Assembly: GCF_035917415.1 (NCBI RefSeq)
Contig: NZ_CP109073.1
Span: 310,001-374,000, forward strand
Length of the DNA: 64,000 bases
Origin: Streptomyces sp. NBC_01803
GTDB lineage: Bacteria > Actinomycetota > Actinomycetes > Streptomycetales > Streptomycetaceae
Direction of reading: 5' to 3'
Positions within the stretch are counted from its first letter, which is position 1; every line of letters starts with the position of its first letter. This document shows positions 20,875-29,669 of the stretch, in pieces. The notes beneath the pieces are model-generated. The model saw nothing but the letters and a program-made list of their open reading frames with translations. It was not told the origin of the DNA and did no database searches. A program made the translations under genes and the position numbers.

Positions 20875-21690
20875 CTACTTGGTGGCGGCGTGGGCCGCGA
20901 GGATCGTGGCCGTGGCCGCGCCGGGGTGGGAGATCATGACGACGTGGGAGGAGTCGATCTCACGGACGTGGCTGCCTGCTCGCTCGGCCATGAAGCGCTG
21001 GGCGTCCGGCGGGATGACCCGGTCCTGGGTCGGGATGAGGTACCACGACGGGATGGTCTCCCAGGCCGGCTCGCCGCTGGCTCCGGCGAGCCCGTTGACG
21101 CTGCCGGGTCGCTGAGTGGCGGCCATCAGCCGGGTCTCGGATTCGGGCAGGTCGGCGGCGAACACCGCGCGGAACTGGGCGGGGTCGATGTAGCCGTCGG
21201 TACCCTCGGTTCCGTCCGGCAGCGGGTAGTGGCGCGCGACGAGAGCGCCGCCCAGCTCGCTGCCCGGGAACTGCGAAGCGATCTGGAGGGCACTCTCACC
21301 CTCGTCGGGTGCGAACGCCCCGAGATAGACCAGGGCCTCGACGTTGTCGTGCCCGCGGGCGGCGTTGGTGATGACGACGCCGCCGTAGGAGTGGGCGGCG
21401 AGAATGACCGGCCCCGGGATCGTGTCGATGACGCTGGAGATGTAGGCCGAGTCCCCTGCCGTGTCGCGCAGCGGGTTGGCGGGAGCGATGACGGGGAAGC
21501 CCGCGTTCTGCAGCCGTGCGATGACCTTGTTGAAGCCGGAGGCGTCGGCGAACGCGCCGTGCACCAGCACCACCGTCGGCTTGGGCCCGCCTGTCACTTC
21601 CGTCTGCGCCTGGGCGGAGACGATCCCCGTGAGGGTGAGGACGGCGATGGCCAGGGCGGCCGACAGCCGTCTGAGAAAGGGAATACGCAT
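20875..21690 (-). CDS. Secreted alpha/beta hydrolase
   Basis: 271 aa from ATG 21690. The N-terminus is a Sec signal peptide (basic MRIPFLRR, hydrophobic ALAIAVLTLTGIV, then SAQAQ with likely cleavage after Ala). The mature part has HGAFAD, the nucleophile elbow AAHSYGG, acid in PTQDRVIPP and His in SSHVVMISHP. Longer upstream in-frame starts would bury the signal peptide and read into the neighbouring gene. Similar to exported esterase-like proteins; substrate unknown. Downstream of the haloperoxidase-like gene by 14 bases. Confidence 0.87.
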   Translation of the reverse strand: MRIPFLRRLSAALAIAVLTLTGIVSAQAQTEVTGGPKPTVVLVHGAFADASGFNKVIARLQNAGFPVIAPANPLRDTAGDSAYISSVIDTIPGPVILAAHSYGGVVITNAARGHDNVEALVYLGAFAPDEGESALQIASQFPGSELGGALVARHYPLPDGTEGTDGYIDPAQFRAVFAADLPESETRLMAATQRPGSVNGLAGASGEPAWETIPSWYLIPTQDRVIPPDAQRFMAERAGSHVREIDSSHVVMISHPGAATATILAAHAATK

Positions 21691-21704
21691 GGTCGAATGT
21701 CCTC

Positions 21705-22526
21705 TCAGGAAGCCAGGAAGGCGAGCAGGTCGGCGTTGAACTCGTCCTTGAACGTCCCCACGAGGCCGTGCGGCCGGCCGGGGTAGATCTTGAGGGTGGC
21801 GTCCTTGACGAGCTTCGCGGATTCCAGACCGGCCGCGACGAGGGGGACGATCTGGTCGTCGTCGCCATGCGCGATGAGGGTGGGGATGTCGAACCGCTTG
21901 AGGTCTTCGGTGAAGTCGGTCTCGGAGAACGCCCCGATGCAGTCGAGTGCGCCCTTGATCCCGACCTGCATGGACCACGACCAGAAGGCGTTCGACACTC
22001 CCGGCGACACCTCGGCGCCTTCCCGGTTGAACCCGTAGAACGGCATGCTCAGGTCCTGGTAGAACTGCGACCGGTCGGCCGAGACTCCCGCCCGGATTCC
22101 GTCGAACACCTCGATGGGCAAGCCCTGGGGGTTGGCGTCGGTCTTCAGCATCAGCGGCGTGACCGCGCCCAGCAGGACGGCCTTCGCCACGCGTGACGTC
22201 CCGTGCCGTCCGATGTAGCGGGTGACCTCACCGCCGCCGGTGGAGTGTCCGACCAGGACGATGTCGCGCAGGTCGAGCGTCTCGATCAGCGCCGCCAGGT
22301 CGTCGGCGTAGGTGTCCATGTCATTGCCGTTCCACGGCTGGCTGGAGCGGCCGTGGCCGCGCCGGTCGTGGGCGATGGCCCGGTAGCCGTGGGAAGCGAC
22401 CAGATGGAGCTGCTCGTCCCAGGCATCGGCGTTGAGCGGCCAGCCGTGACTGAACAGCACCGGCTGCCCGGCGCCCCAGTCCTTGTAGAAGATGTCCGTG
22501 CCGTCACTGGTGGTGATGAAGCCCAT
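21705..22526 (-). CDS. Cofactor-free haloperoxidase-like alpha/beta hydrolase
   Basis: 273 aa, the usual length for this family. [15 protein letters not shown] near the N-terminus, HDRRGHGRS, nucleophile elbow GHSTGG (about residue 93), acid in HGDDDQIVP and His in GRPHGL form a complete triad. The sequence pattern matches non-heme chloroperoxidases/perhydrolases, which make peracids from carboxylic acids or act as esterases. First gene of the four-hydrolase run, so the promoter should lie just upstream of 22526. Confidence 0.9.
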   Translation of the reverse strand: MGFITTSDGTDIFYKDWGAGQPVLFSHGWPLNADAWDEQLHLVASHGYRAIAHDRRGHGRSSQPWNGNDMDTYADDLAALIETLDLRDIVLVGHSTGGGEVTRYIGRHGTSRVAKAVLLGAVTPLMLKTDANPQGLPIEVFDGIRAGVSADRSQFYQDLSMPFYGFNREGAEVSPGVSNAFWSWSMQVGIKGALDCIGAFSETDFTEDLKRFDIPTLIAHGDDDQIVPLVAAGLESAKLVKDATLKIYPGRPHGLVGTFKDEFNADLLAFLAS

Positions 22527-23104
22527 CTCAGCGCCCCTCTCATCGTCGGCGGATTCCGCCTGGACTCACGATGGCAAGACAGGAAGCGACGCATTGGACT
22601 GACCGTGTCGGCTTTTTGACCCAGCCTGCCACGGGCCGGGCAGCGACGGGCCGAAGACCGCGCGCCGCCGTTCCAGCGCTGGGTGTAGTGGCCGCCGGGA
22701 CGGGAGTCCAGGCCACGCATCTCCCGGGTGACGTCGGCGGGCGGCGGCGGGCTGTCGGGAACGGGCGGGCTGACCTGGGACAGCTCGGCGTACCAGCGCA
22801 CGCCCTCGGCGGAGTACAGCTCCTCCTGGGTGTGCGGCCGGGGCATCGGCGGTCCGGCGCCCGGCCGGGGCAGGGGCGCCGAGTTCCACGGGGGCAGCGT
22901 GCTCACGGGAGCTGAACGCCCGGTGCGTGCGGGATGGGATCGGCGGGTCAGCCGCGCGGGGCGCCCCGCCTGTGACCCTGTTCGCCGGCGGGCCGGAGCT
23001 GACGGTCGGGAGGTCGCCGCCCGGTCGGGGCTCGGCGTTCGACCGCCTCGGAGCACCTGTCGCCGCCGCGCGGGGGTGGGCTGCCGCGGGCCGAGAAGGG
23101 CGGC
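22527..23104. other. Non-coding or eroded stretch upstream of the hydrolase run
   Basis: A minus-strand frame around 22,640-22,900 contains readable words (for example YSAEGVRWYAELS and TREMRGLDSRP) that look like the remains of a small hypothetical protein. No start, ribosome site or family could be supported. The rest should include the promoter of the gene starting at 22526. Confidence 0.3.
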
Positions 23105-23197
23105 AGGCAGGTGCGTTACCGGGCCGACGGGGCGCGGATCGCGGAACGCCTCGCCGCGCTCCAGACGTTCCTGGCCCGCTGCTGCCCGCCGGGCTGA
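23105..23197 (+). pseudogene. C-terminal fragment of an ArsR-type regulator
   Basis: The plus-strand frame reads RQVRYRADGARIAERLAALQ, then TFLARCCPPG and a stop. This is the wing and dimerisation helix of an ArsR/SmtB repressor with a terminal Cys pair. No matching N-terminal half precedes it, so it is a relic lying tail to tail with the intact ArsR gene. Confidence 0.55.
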
Positions 23198-23212
23198 AGC
23201 AGGACCCGCATG

Positions 23213-23596
23213 TCAGGTGCCGCGCAGGTCGAGCATGGCGGCCATCGCGGCGACGACGGAGGGGGCGACCTGGTAGTAGACCCAGGTGCCGCGCCGCTCG
23301 GAGGTCAGCAGGCCGGCCTCGCGCAGCTTCTTCAGGTGGTGGCTGACGGTGGGCTGGGAGACCCCGACGTCCTGGATGTCGCACACGCACGCCTCGCCGC
23401 CCGGGTGGGCGGCGATCTTCGAGAACAGCCGCAGGCGCACCGGATCGCCCAGCGCCTTGAACATCACGGCCATCCGCTCCGCGTCCGCCCGCGACAGCTC
23501 CCCCGCGGTCAGCGGCGGGCAGCACGGCACCACGTCTTCCGGGCCCGCGTCCCCGGGCGGGAGCGGCGGCAGCTCTACCGGCTTCGTATTCGACAT
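23213..23596 (-). CDS. arsR: ArsR/SmtB-family metalloregulator (arsenic type)
   Basis: 127 aa from ATG 23596. The winged helix is clear (SQPTVSHHLKKLREAGLL, RGTWVYYQV). The arsenic-type Cys site CVCD precedes the recognition helix, and an extra Cys pair (PCCPPL) lies near the N-terminus, as in several actinobacterial arsenic sensors. It is divergent from the ArsO-like flavoprotein, with a palindrome between them. Known family role: it represses resistance genes until As(III) binds the cysteines. Confidence 0.9.
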   Translation of the reverse strand: MSNTKPVELPPLPPGDAGPEDVVPCCPPLTAGELSRADAERMAVMFKALGDPVRLRLFSKIAAHPGGEACVCDIQDVGVSQPTVSHHLKKLREAGLLTSERRGTWVYYQVAPSVVAAMAAMLDLRGT

Positions 23597-23643
23597 GCGT
23601 CTATGTTGACATCCGTCGATACCGGAGGCAAGGTTTCCTGCAT

Positions 23644-23663
23644 CGATGGATATCGATCCATCG
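23644..23663. promoter_or_regulatory. Perfect palindrome, candidate ArsR operator
   Basis: Eight-base arms CGATGGAT and ATCCATCG around a four-base centre. It lies in the 105-base gap between the divergent arsR and flavoprotein genes, where an autoregulatory operator is expected. Confidence 0.6.
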
Positions 23664-23701
23664 GGACGCAGCCTGAAGACGCCACAGTGAAGGAGCCCTT
23701 C

Positions 23702-25048
23702 ATGTCGGAGACCACCGGCCTGCCCGTCGTCGTCATCGGCGCCGGCCCCATCGGCCTGGCCGCCGCCGCCCACCTCGCCGGGCGCGGCCTCACTCCGCTC
23801 GTGCTCGAAGCGGGCCCCACCGCCGGTGCCGCGGTGCGGGAGTGGGGACACGTCCGCCTGTTCTCGACCTGGGGAGAGCTGATCGATCCGGCCGCCGCGA
23901 AGCTCCTGGCCCCCACCGGCTGGACCGGTCCCGCGGCGGATGCCTACCCCACCGGGGCCGAATGGGCCGGGCGGTACCTCCAGCCGCTGGCCGACGCCCT
24001 CGGCGACCGGGTGCGGTACGGCGCCCGGGTGACCGGTGTGGCCCGCGCCGGCCGCGACCGCGTGGTCGACTCCGGCCGCGACACCCAGCCGTTCACCGTC
24101 CACCTCGCCACCGGCGCACGCGTCACCGCCCGCGCCGTGATCGACGCCTCCGGCACCTGGACCGGGCCCAACCCGCTGGGCGCCGACGGCTACCCGGCGG
24201 CGGGCGAGAGCGCGGCGGCCGACCGGCTCACCTACCGCGTACCGGACCTGGACGACCCGGCCGTCCGCCGCCGTTACGCCGGGAAGCGCACCGCCGTCGT
24301 CGGCACCGGCGCCTCCGCGTTCACCGCGCTCGCCGGCCTGGCGGACCTGGCCCGGGAGGCGAGCGGCACGCACGCGGTGTGGGTCCTGCGCCGGGGCATC
24401 GGCGCGGACACCTTCGGCGGAGGCGAGGCCGACCAGCTCCCCGCCCGCGGCGCCCTGGGCCTGCGCGCCCGGGCGGCGGTCGAGGCGGGCCACGCCTCCG
24501 CCGTCAACGGGTTCCGCACCGCCGCCGTGGAGCGCGACGGCGAGCGGCTCGTCCTGGTGGCGGACGACGGCCGCCGCACCGGGCCGGTCGACGAGGTGAT
24601 CGTGCTGACGGGCCTGCGCCCCGACCTGTCGTTCCTCTCCGAGGTCCGCCTCGGCCTGGACGAGCGGCTCTCCGCCCCCGTCGCGCTGGCGCCGCTGATC
24701 GACCCCAACGCGCACTCCTGCGGCACCGTCTACCCCCACGGAGTCAAGGAGTTGTCCCACCCCGAACAGGGGCTGTTCCTGGCGGGGATGAAGTCCTACG
24801 GCCGCGCCCCGACGTTCCTCGCGATGACCGGTCACGAGCAGGTCCGCTCGATCGCCGCCGCGCTGGCGGGCGATCACGAGGCGGCGGAGCGTGTGGAGTT
24901 GGCCCTGCCCGAGACGGGAGTCTGCGGCGGCGCCGGTCTGTTCGACGAGACCGGCGCCGAGAGCGCGGGCGGCTGCTGCGCCCCGGCGCCCGCCCTGGTC
25001 CAGCTCGGCTCCGGCACCGGTGCTTTCCCCGTCTCCGGCGGCTGCTGA
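23702..25048 (+). CDS. ArsO-like FAD-dependent monooxygenase of an arsenic resistance locus
   Basis: 448 aa from ATG 23702 with AAGGAG upstream. FAD-binding GAGPIGLAAAAHL at the N-terminus and NAD(P)-binding GTGASAFTAL near residue 200 make it a two-nucleotide flavoprotein. The GMKSYGRAPTFLAM segment is typical of the ArsO-like group found with arsR in Streptomyces. The C-terminal ~60 residues carry a Cys-rich tail (GVCGG, GGCCAPAP, SGGC), which may bind thiophilic metalloids. Control by the divergent ArsR is likely. The exact reaction of ArsO-type enzymes is still poorly settled. Confidence 0.85.
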   Translation: MSETTGLPVVVIGAGPIGLAAAAHLAGRGLTPLVLEAGPTAGAAVREWGHVRLFSTWGELIDPAAAKLLAPTGWTGPAADAYPTGAEWAGRYLQPLADALGDRVRYGARVTGVARAGRDRVVDSGRDTQPFTVHLATGARVTARAVIDASGTWTGPNPLGADGYPAAGESAAADRLTYRVPDLDDPAVRRRYAGKRTAVVGTGASAFTALAGLADLAREASGTHAVWVLRRGIGADTFGGGEADQLPARGALGLRARAAVEAGHASAVNGFRTAAVERDGERLVLVADDGRRTGPVDEVIVLTGLRPDLSFLSEVRLGLDERLSAPVALAPLIDPNAHSCGTVYPHGVKELSHPEQGLFLAGMKSYGRAPTFLAMTGHEQVRSIAAALAGDHEAAERVELALPETGVCGGAGLFDETGAESAGGCCAPAPALVQLGSGTGAFPVSGGC

Positions 25049-25160
25049 GCCAGCACGTGACGACTCCCCCGCGTGGCGGCGCCCCGGCCGTGACCGGCGA
25101 CCGGAACCTCCGGTCGCCGGTCACGGCCGCGCGCCGTGTTGCCCGCGCTGTGCGCGACTG

Positions 25161-25585
25161 GGATCACGAGCTGGGGGCCTTCTCTCCTACGCGTTTCCCG
25201 TCCTGCTGCCGGAGATCACCGCGGAGACCGGCTGGTCCCACCACCATGACCACGGCCGTCTTCTCGGCCGCGCTTGTGGTGTCCGCGGCCGTCGGCATAC
25301 CCGTCGGCCGGCTTGTGGACCGCGACGGTCCCCGCACGGTGATGACGGCCGGTTCCGTCGTAGCCGTCGCCGCACTCCTCGTCGTGGCCGCCGCGCCGCA
25401 CCCGGTGGTCTTCGCCGCCGCCCGGCTGATGGCCGGAGCCGCGATGGCCGCGACCACGCCCTTCGCAACCGCCGCCTTCGCCGGACCGTCCGGCGGCTAC
25501 GCGCCTCTCCTCGCCGTCCTCTCCCTGCTCTCCGCCCTCGCCGCGGGGCTCGCGCGGGGCACCGGTCCGCAGGGCGCCCGGACAT
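25161..25585 (+). pseudogene. Broken MFS transporter gene
   Basis: One frame reads LLSYAFPVLLPEITAETGW (from about 25179). It continues in another frame, from about 25243, as TTAVFSAALVVSAAVGIPVG and RLVDRDGPRTVMTAGS, the first helices and motif A of an MFS permease. The frame change near 25,235 breaks it. After about 100 codons the sequence jumps to a short terminal-helix-like piece (PLLAVLSLLSALAAGLARG), so most of the protein is deleted. It follows the flavoprotein gene and may once have been its efflux partner. Confidence 0.75.
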
Positions 25586-25588
25586 CGT

Positions 25589-26671
25589 TCACGAGGAGTT
25601 GATTCGCTGGATCTCGGTCAGGACCCGCTCCTTCAGGCCGCGGCCCATCGGAGCGTAGCCGAGGTCGGACGCGAAGCGGTCGGCCTCGGCGTCCGTCAGG
25701 GCCCAGGCCCAGAAGTCGCGCAGGACGTCGGCCGTGTCGTTGTTGTAGCCGCACTCGTAGGCGAGGACCCAGTTGGCGCCCGTGATCGGGTAGCCGTCGC
25801 CGCCGATGTCATCGATGGAGAACTGGAAGTCGTCCGGGATCTCCGCCTCTTCGGAGGCGGCGGTGGTGGCGGCCAGGGTCGGTTCGATCGGGGTGCCGTC
25901 CTCGTTGACCACCCGGGCCGTCGCCAGGCCGTTGCGCAGCGCGTAGGACTGGTTGACGTACCCGAGGCCGCCGGGGCTGGCCCCGACCGCCTGGGCGACG
26001 CCGTCGTTGCCGTCGCCGCCCACCGTGTCGTCGTGCCAGTCGATGTCGGTGCCCCCGGCGTACTCCTCGGCCCAGAAGCCGACTTCGTTGGCCAGGTAGC
26101 TCGTGAACACGTAGGTGGTGCCGGAGCCGTCCGAGCGGTGGACCGGGACGATCTCGCGGCCCGGGAGGTCCAGGTCCGGGTTGAGCTCGGCGATCGCCGG
26201 GTCGTCGTACCGCGTGACGCGGCGGTCGTAGATCCCGGCGATCACCTCGGAGTCGAGGATCAGGCCGTCCAGCGCCGGGTCGTTGAGCGCGATCACCACC
26301 GCGCCGAAGACGACCGGGAACTGCACCGCCTCGCAGCCGCGCACCTCACGGGCCACCAGCAGCTCGCTGGCCTGGAGATACCGCTCCGAGGAACCGAAGT
26401 CCACCTCCTGGGCGAGGAATTGCTCGATGCCCTCGCCCGATCCGATGGCCTGGTAGTCGATCGACGTGCCCGTCTCGATCGAGGTGTTGTAGTAGGACAT
26501 CCACTGCTGGAAGAGCGGGTCCGGGAAGGTGGCCCCCGACCCCAGGATGTCCCCGGAGAGCGTGCCCCTGCTGACCGCGCTGCCGCTGCCCTCCACCAGG
26601 CACCCGGTCAGGAGAAGGGGGAGGAGGGCCGCCGCCCCGGTGGCGGCGGCCCGTGCAGACTGGTTGAGCAT
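25589..26671 (-). CDS. Second PstS-type phosphate-binding lipoprotein
   Basis: 360 aa with a lipoprotein signal (LLPLLLTGC, lipobox Cys about residue 24). Phosphate-binding family features: LSGDILGSGATFPDPLFQQW, GSGEGIEQFLAQEVDFGSSE, HRSDGSGTTYVFTSYL and GGLGYVNQ. It is the last gene of the pst operon, 18 bases after pstB, whereas the first gene of the operon is a different, shorter PstS. Having two unequal receptors with one permease suggests different affinities or an accessory sensing role. Its 3' end abuts the MFS relic. Confidence 0.92.
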   Translation of the reverse strand: MLNQSARAAATGAAALLPLLLTGCLVEGSGSAVSRGTLSGDILGSGATFPDPLFQQWMSYYNTSIETGTSIDYQAIGSGEGIEQFLAQEVDFGSSERYLQASELLVAREVRGCEAVQFPVVFGAVVIALNDPALDGLILDSEVIAGIYDRRVTRYDDPAIAELNPDLDLPGREIVPVHRSDGSGTTYVFTSYLANEVGFWAEEYAGGTDIDWHDDTVGGDGNDGVAQAVGASPGGLGYVNQSYALRNGLATARVVNEDGTPIEPTLAATTAASEEAEIPDDFQFSIDDIGGDGYPITGANWVLAYECGYNNDTADVLRDFWAWALTDAEADRFASDLGYAPMGRGLKERVLTEIQRINSS

Positions 26672-26689
26672 CGCGCCAGTCCCCAGTTC

Positions 26690-27694
26690 TCAGCCGAAGC
26701 GGCCGGAGATGTAGTCCTCGGTACGCTGCTCGGAGGGGTTGCTGAAGATCTTGCCGGTGTCGTCGTACTCCACCAACTCCCCCGTGCGGGTCCCCTTTTC
26801 CTCGTCGGTGCTGACGCTGAAAAACCCGGTCATGTCCGAGACCCGGGCGGCCTGCTGCATGTTGTGGGTCACGATCACGATGCTGAACTCGCTCTTCAGC
26901 TCCTTGATCAGGTCCTCGATCTTCAGCGTGGCGATCGGGTCGAGGGCGGAGCACGGCTCGTCCATCAGCAGCACTTCGGGCTTCACCGCGATGGCGCGGG
27001 CAATGCACAGCCGCTGCTGCTGACCTCCGGAGAGCGCCAGCCCGCTCTCCTTCAGCTTGTCCTTCACCTCGTCCCACAGCGCGGCGCCGCGCAGCGCCCC
27101 CTCCACGATGTCGTCCATATCGCCCTTCATCCCGACGGTGCGCGGGCCGAAGGCGATGTTGTCGTAGATCGACTTCGGGAAGGGGTTCGGCTTCTGGAAG
27201 ACCATCCCGATCCGCTGGCGGACCAGCACCGGATCGACCTTGGGCCCGTGCAGGTCCACCCCGTGGTAGAGCAGGTCACCGCGCACGCGGGCGCCGGGGA
27301 TCAGATCGTTCATCCGGTTCAGGCAGCGCAGCAGTGTGCTCTTGCCGCAGCCGGACGGTCCGATCAGGGCGGTGATGTTGCGGCGGTAGATGTCCATCGT
27401 CACGTCCCGCACGGCCGTGACCTTGCCGTAGGACACGGAGACCGTCCGCAGCTCGAACACCTTGTCGCGGTGCTCGACCTTACCCGCGGTCCGCGCGGTG
27501 TCCGGGCGCACGGAGATCGGGGCTGTCAGAGCCTGCTCTCCAGCGCTGTCCGCGGCAGGCGCCGCGTCCCGCGGCGCCATGTCCTCGGGTGCCGCGGTGG
27601 CCTCCTGGGGTGTGTCGTCACCGGTCGGTTCTGTGCTCGCTGCCACGTCGGTCTCTTCGGTCTGTGCGGTCTTCTCGGTCAGTTTCTCGGCCAC
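26690..27694 (-). CDS. pstB: Phosphate ABC transporter ATP-binding protein with N-terminal extension
   Basis: 334 aa, about 75 longer than typical PstB because of a polar, Glu/Ala/Thr-rich N-terminal extension before [11 protein letters not shown]. Walker [10 protein letters not shown], the signature [17 protein letters not shown], Walker [14 protein letters not shown] and the switch His in IVTHNMQQA are intact. The terminal EDYISGRFG is typical of PstB. Starts 7 bases after the pstA stop. A start closer to the ABC core is possible, but this one gives tight coupling. Confidence 0.93.
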   Translation of the reverse strand: MAEKLTEKTAQTEETDVAASTEPTGDDTPQEATAAPEDMAPRDAAPAADSAGEQALTAPISVRPDTARTAGKVEHRDKVFELRTVSVSYGKVTAVRDVTMDIYRRNITALIGPSGCGKSTLLRCLNRMNDLIPGARVRGDLLYHGVDLHGPKVDPVLVRQRIGMVFQKPNPFPKSIYDNIAFGPRTVGMKGDMDDIVEGALRGAALWDEVKDKLKESGLALSGGQQQRLCIARAIAVKPEVLLMDEPCSALDPIATLKIEDLIKELKSEFSIVIVTHNMQQAARVSDMTGFFSVSTDEEKGTRTGELVEYDDTGKIFSNPSEQRTEDYISGRFG

Positions 27695-27701
27695 GGTTCC
27701 C

Positions 27702-28649
27702 CTACCACTTCCGCTCGTACCGGTTGCGCAGCCAGATGGCGAAGGAGTTCACGGCGAGCAGCACGATGAGCATCACGATGACGCCCGCGGCGGCCAGCAC
27801 GCGGAACTCGTCCTGCGGGCGGCCGGCGTAGTTGAAGATCTGCACCGGCAGCACCGAGTAACCGCCGTCCCAGAACTCCGGGTCGTACGGGACGAAGGTG
27901 GCCGCTCCGACCAGCAGCAGCGGCGCGGCCTCGCCCAGCGCGCGGGAGACCGCGAGGATCACCCCGGTGAGGATGCCCGGCAGCGCCGAGGGCAGCACGT
28001 TGCGCCAGATCGTCTGCCACTGCGTGGCGCCCAGCGCCAGCGAGCCGGCGCGGATCGATGAGGGCACGGCCCGGATTGCCTCGCGCGAGGCGAGGATCAC
28101 GGTCGGCAGGACCAGCAGCGTCAGGGTCAGCGAACCGGCCGCGGCGACGAAGCCGAGGCTCAGCGGCCCACGCACGATGAACGCCAGGCCCAGGATGCCG
28201 AAGACGATCGAGGGCACGCCGGCCAGGTTCTGGATGTTCAGCTCGATCAGCCGGTTGTACCAGCGCGTGTTGTCGGCGTACTCCTCCAGATAGATGGCCG
28301 CGCCCACACCGATGGGGACGGCCAGCATGATGACGCCGCCGATGACGTACAGGGTGCCGAGGATGGATGTCTTGAAGCCCGCCATGGCGGGCAGGATGGT
28401 GTTCGGTCCCTCGGTGAACAGGTCCCAGCTCAGCCTCGGGCCGCCCTCGACAGCGGACCAGGTCAGGATCGTGACCAGGCCGATCAGGGCGATGCCTATG
28501 CCGAGCAGCAGCAGAGCGAAGAACAGGGCGTTGCCCGTCCTGCCGCCGCGACCGCCCTCCCTGAATATGCTCTCGCTCGCCGCCCGGGCACCGGCCACGG
28601 CGAGCCGGGTGCGCTCGGAGACGCGTGGTGTCTTCTCCTCGGTGGACAT
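27702..28649 (-). CDS. pstA: Phosphate ABC transporter permease PstA
   Basis: 315 aa with six predicted membrane helices. The binding-protein-dependent transport loop is visible as [20 protein letters not shown], followed by [27 protein letters not shown] (seen in pieces). Its ATG directly abuts the pstC stop codon (TAA then ATG on the minus strand), typical of coupled translation. Forms the channel with PstC, energised by PstB. Confidence 0.95.
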   Translation of the reverse strand: MSTEEKTPRVSERTRLAVAGARAASESIFREGGRGGRTGNALFFALLLLGIGIALIGLVTILTWSAVEGGPRLSWDLFTEGPNTILPAMAGFKTSILGTLYVIGGVIMLAVPIGVGAAIYLEEYADNTRWYNRLIELNIQNLAGVPSIVFGILGLAFIVRGPLSLGFVAAAGSLTLTLLVLPTVILASREAIRAVPSSIRAGSLALGATQWQTIWRNVLPSALPGILTGVILAVSRALGEAAPLLLVGAATFVPYDPEFWDGGYSVLPVQIFNYAGRPQDEFRVLAAAGVIVMLIVLLAVNSFAIWLRNRYERKW

Positions 28650-29615
28650 TTACTCGTACACCTCACGGAATCGGCGGACCAGGCGAATGGCGAACATGTT
28701 CATCGCCAGAGTCATCACGAACAGCAGCGAGCCCACGGCGAAGATCGTGTCGTAGACGATCGTGCCGGTGGCGATGTCTCCCGTGGCGGTGCGGCCGATA
28801 TAGGCCGTCATGGCCTGAGCGCTTTCCAGGGGATTCCAGACCAGTTCCGGGTTGCCGGCGCCGCCGACCATCAGCACGACCATCGTCTCGCCGACAGCCC
28901 GCGAGGCGGCCAGCACGATCGCGGCGACGATGCCGGAGATGGCGGCGGGGAAGACGACGCGGACCGAGACGCGCATCTTCGTCGACCCCAGGGCGTAGGC
29001 GCCCTCACGCAGCCCCGACGGCACCGAACGCATCGCGTCCTCGGAGATCGAGGCGACCAGCGGGATGATCAGCAGCCCCACCGCGACACCGGCGACGCCG
29101 ATGGAGAAGGGGCCCTGCCACTCCAGGAACGGCAGCACGTCCTCCGCGAGCGGGCGCAGGAACGCGAAACCGAACAGGCCGATGGCGACGGTCGGGATGC
29201 CCGCCAGCACCTCCAGCGCCGGCTTGAGGATCTGGCGCACCCGTCTGGGCGCGTACTCCGAGAGGTAGATGGCCGACAGCAAGCCGACCGGGACCGCGAC
29301 GAGCAGCGCGGTCACCGTCACGATCAGCGTGCCGGCCACGATGGGCAGCACTCCGAACTGCGCTCTGGCCTGTCCCGGCGCCCATTGGGTCCCGGTCAGG
29401 AAGTCCGAGATCGAGACCTCGCCGAAGAAACTGAACGTGGGCTGCAGAAGCGAGATGACGATAGCCGTCGTCACCGCCACCGACAGCGCCGCGCAGAGCG
29501 CCAGAAGCGCCTTGATCGCCTTTTCACCGTAACGCGGGCGCGCAGCCCCCAGCGGCCGGTGCGGATTTTCCGCACCGGCGCCGGAGGCCACGTTGCCGCT
29601 GCTGAGAGCTGGCAT
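28650..29615 (-). CDS. pstC: Phosphate ABC transporter permease PstC
   Basis: 321 aa with a soluble N-terminus of about 30 residues and six membrane helices. The permease loop reads LREGAYALGSTKMRVSVRVV and the following segment SRAVGETMVVLMVGG is characteristic of PstC. Preceded by 54 bases containing a triplicated CTGTTCG heptamer after pstS. Second gene of the operon. Confidence 0.95.
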   Translation of the reverse strand: MPALSSGNVASGAGAENPHRPLGAARPRYGEKAIKALLALCAALSVAVTTAIVISLLQPTFSFFGEVSISDFLTGTQWAPGQARAQFGVLPIVAGTLIVTVTALLVAVPVGLLSAIYLSEYAPRRVRQILKPALEVLAGIPTVAIGLFGFAFLRPLAEDVLPFLEWQGPFSIGVAGVAVGLLIIPLVASISEDAMRSVPSGLREGAYALGSTKMRVSVRVVFPAAISGIVAAIVLAASRAVGETMVVLMVGGAGNPELVWNPLESAQAMTAYIGRTATGDIATGTIVYDTIFAVGSLLFVMTLAMNMFAIRLVRRFREVYE

Positions 29616-29631
29616 AGGTGGGTGTCCTACT

Positions 29632-29652
29632 CCCTGTTCGCTGTTCGCTGTT
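29632..29652. repeat. Short triple repeat between pstS and pstC
   Basis: Three head-to-tail copies of the heptamer CTGTTCG on the plus strand within the 54-base pstS-pstC gap. It could tune expression between the abundant binding protein and the permease, but no stem is obvious. Confidence 0.5.
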
Positions 29653-29669
29653 CGTTTGTTTCGCGAAGG

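Noticed and set aside
23213..24877. Long minus-strand frame across the flavoprotein gene
   Set aside because: Only its last 127 codons (from ATG 23596) form a real gene, arsR; the rest is antisense to the FAD-binding protein.
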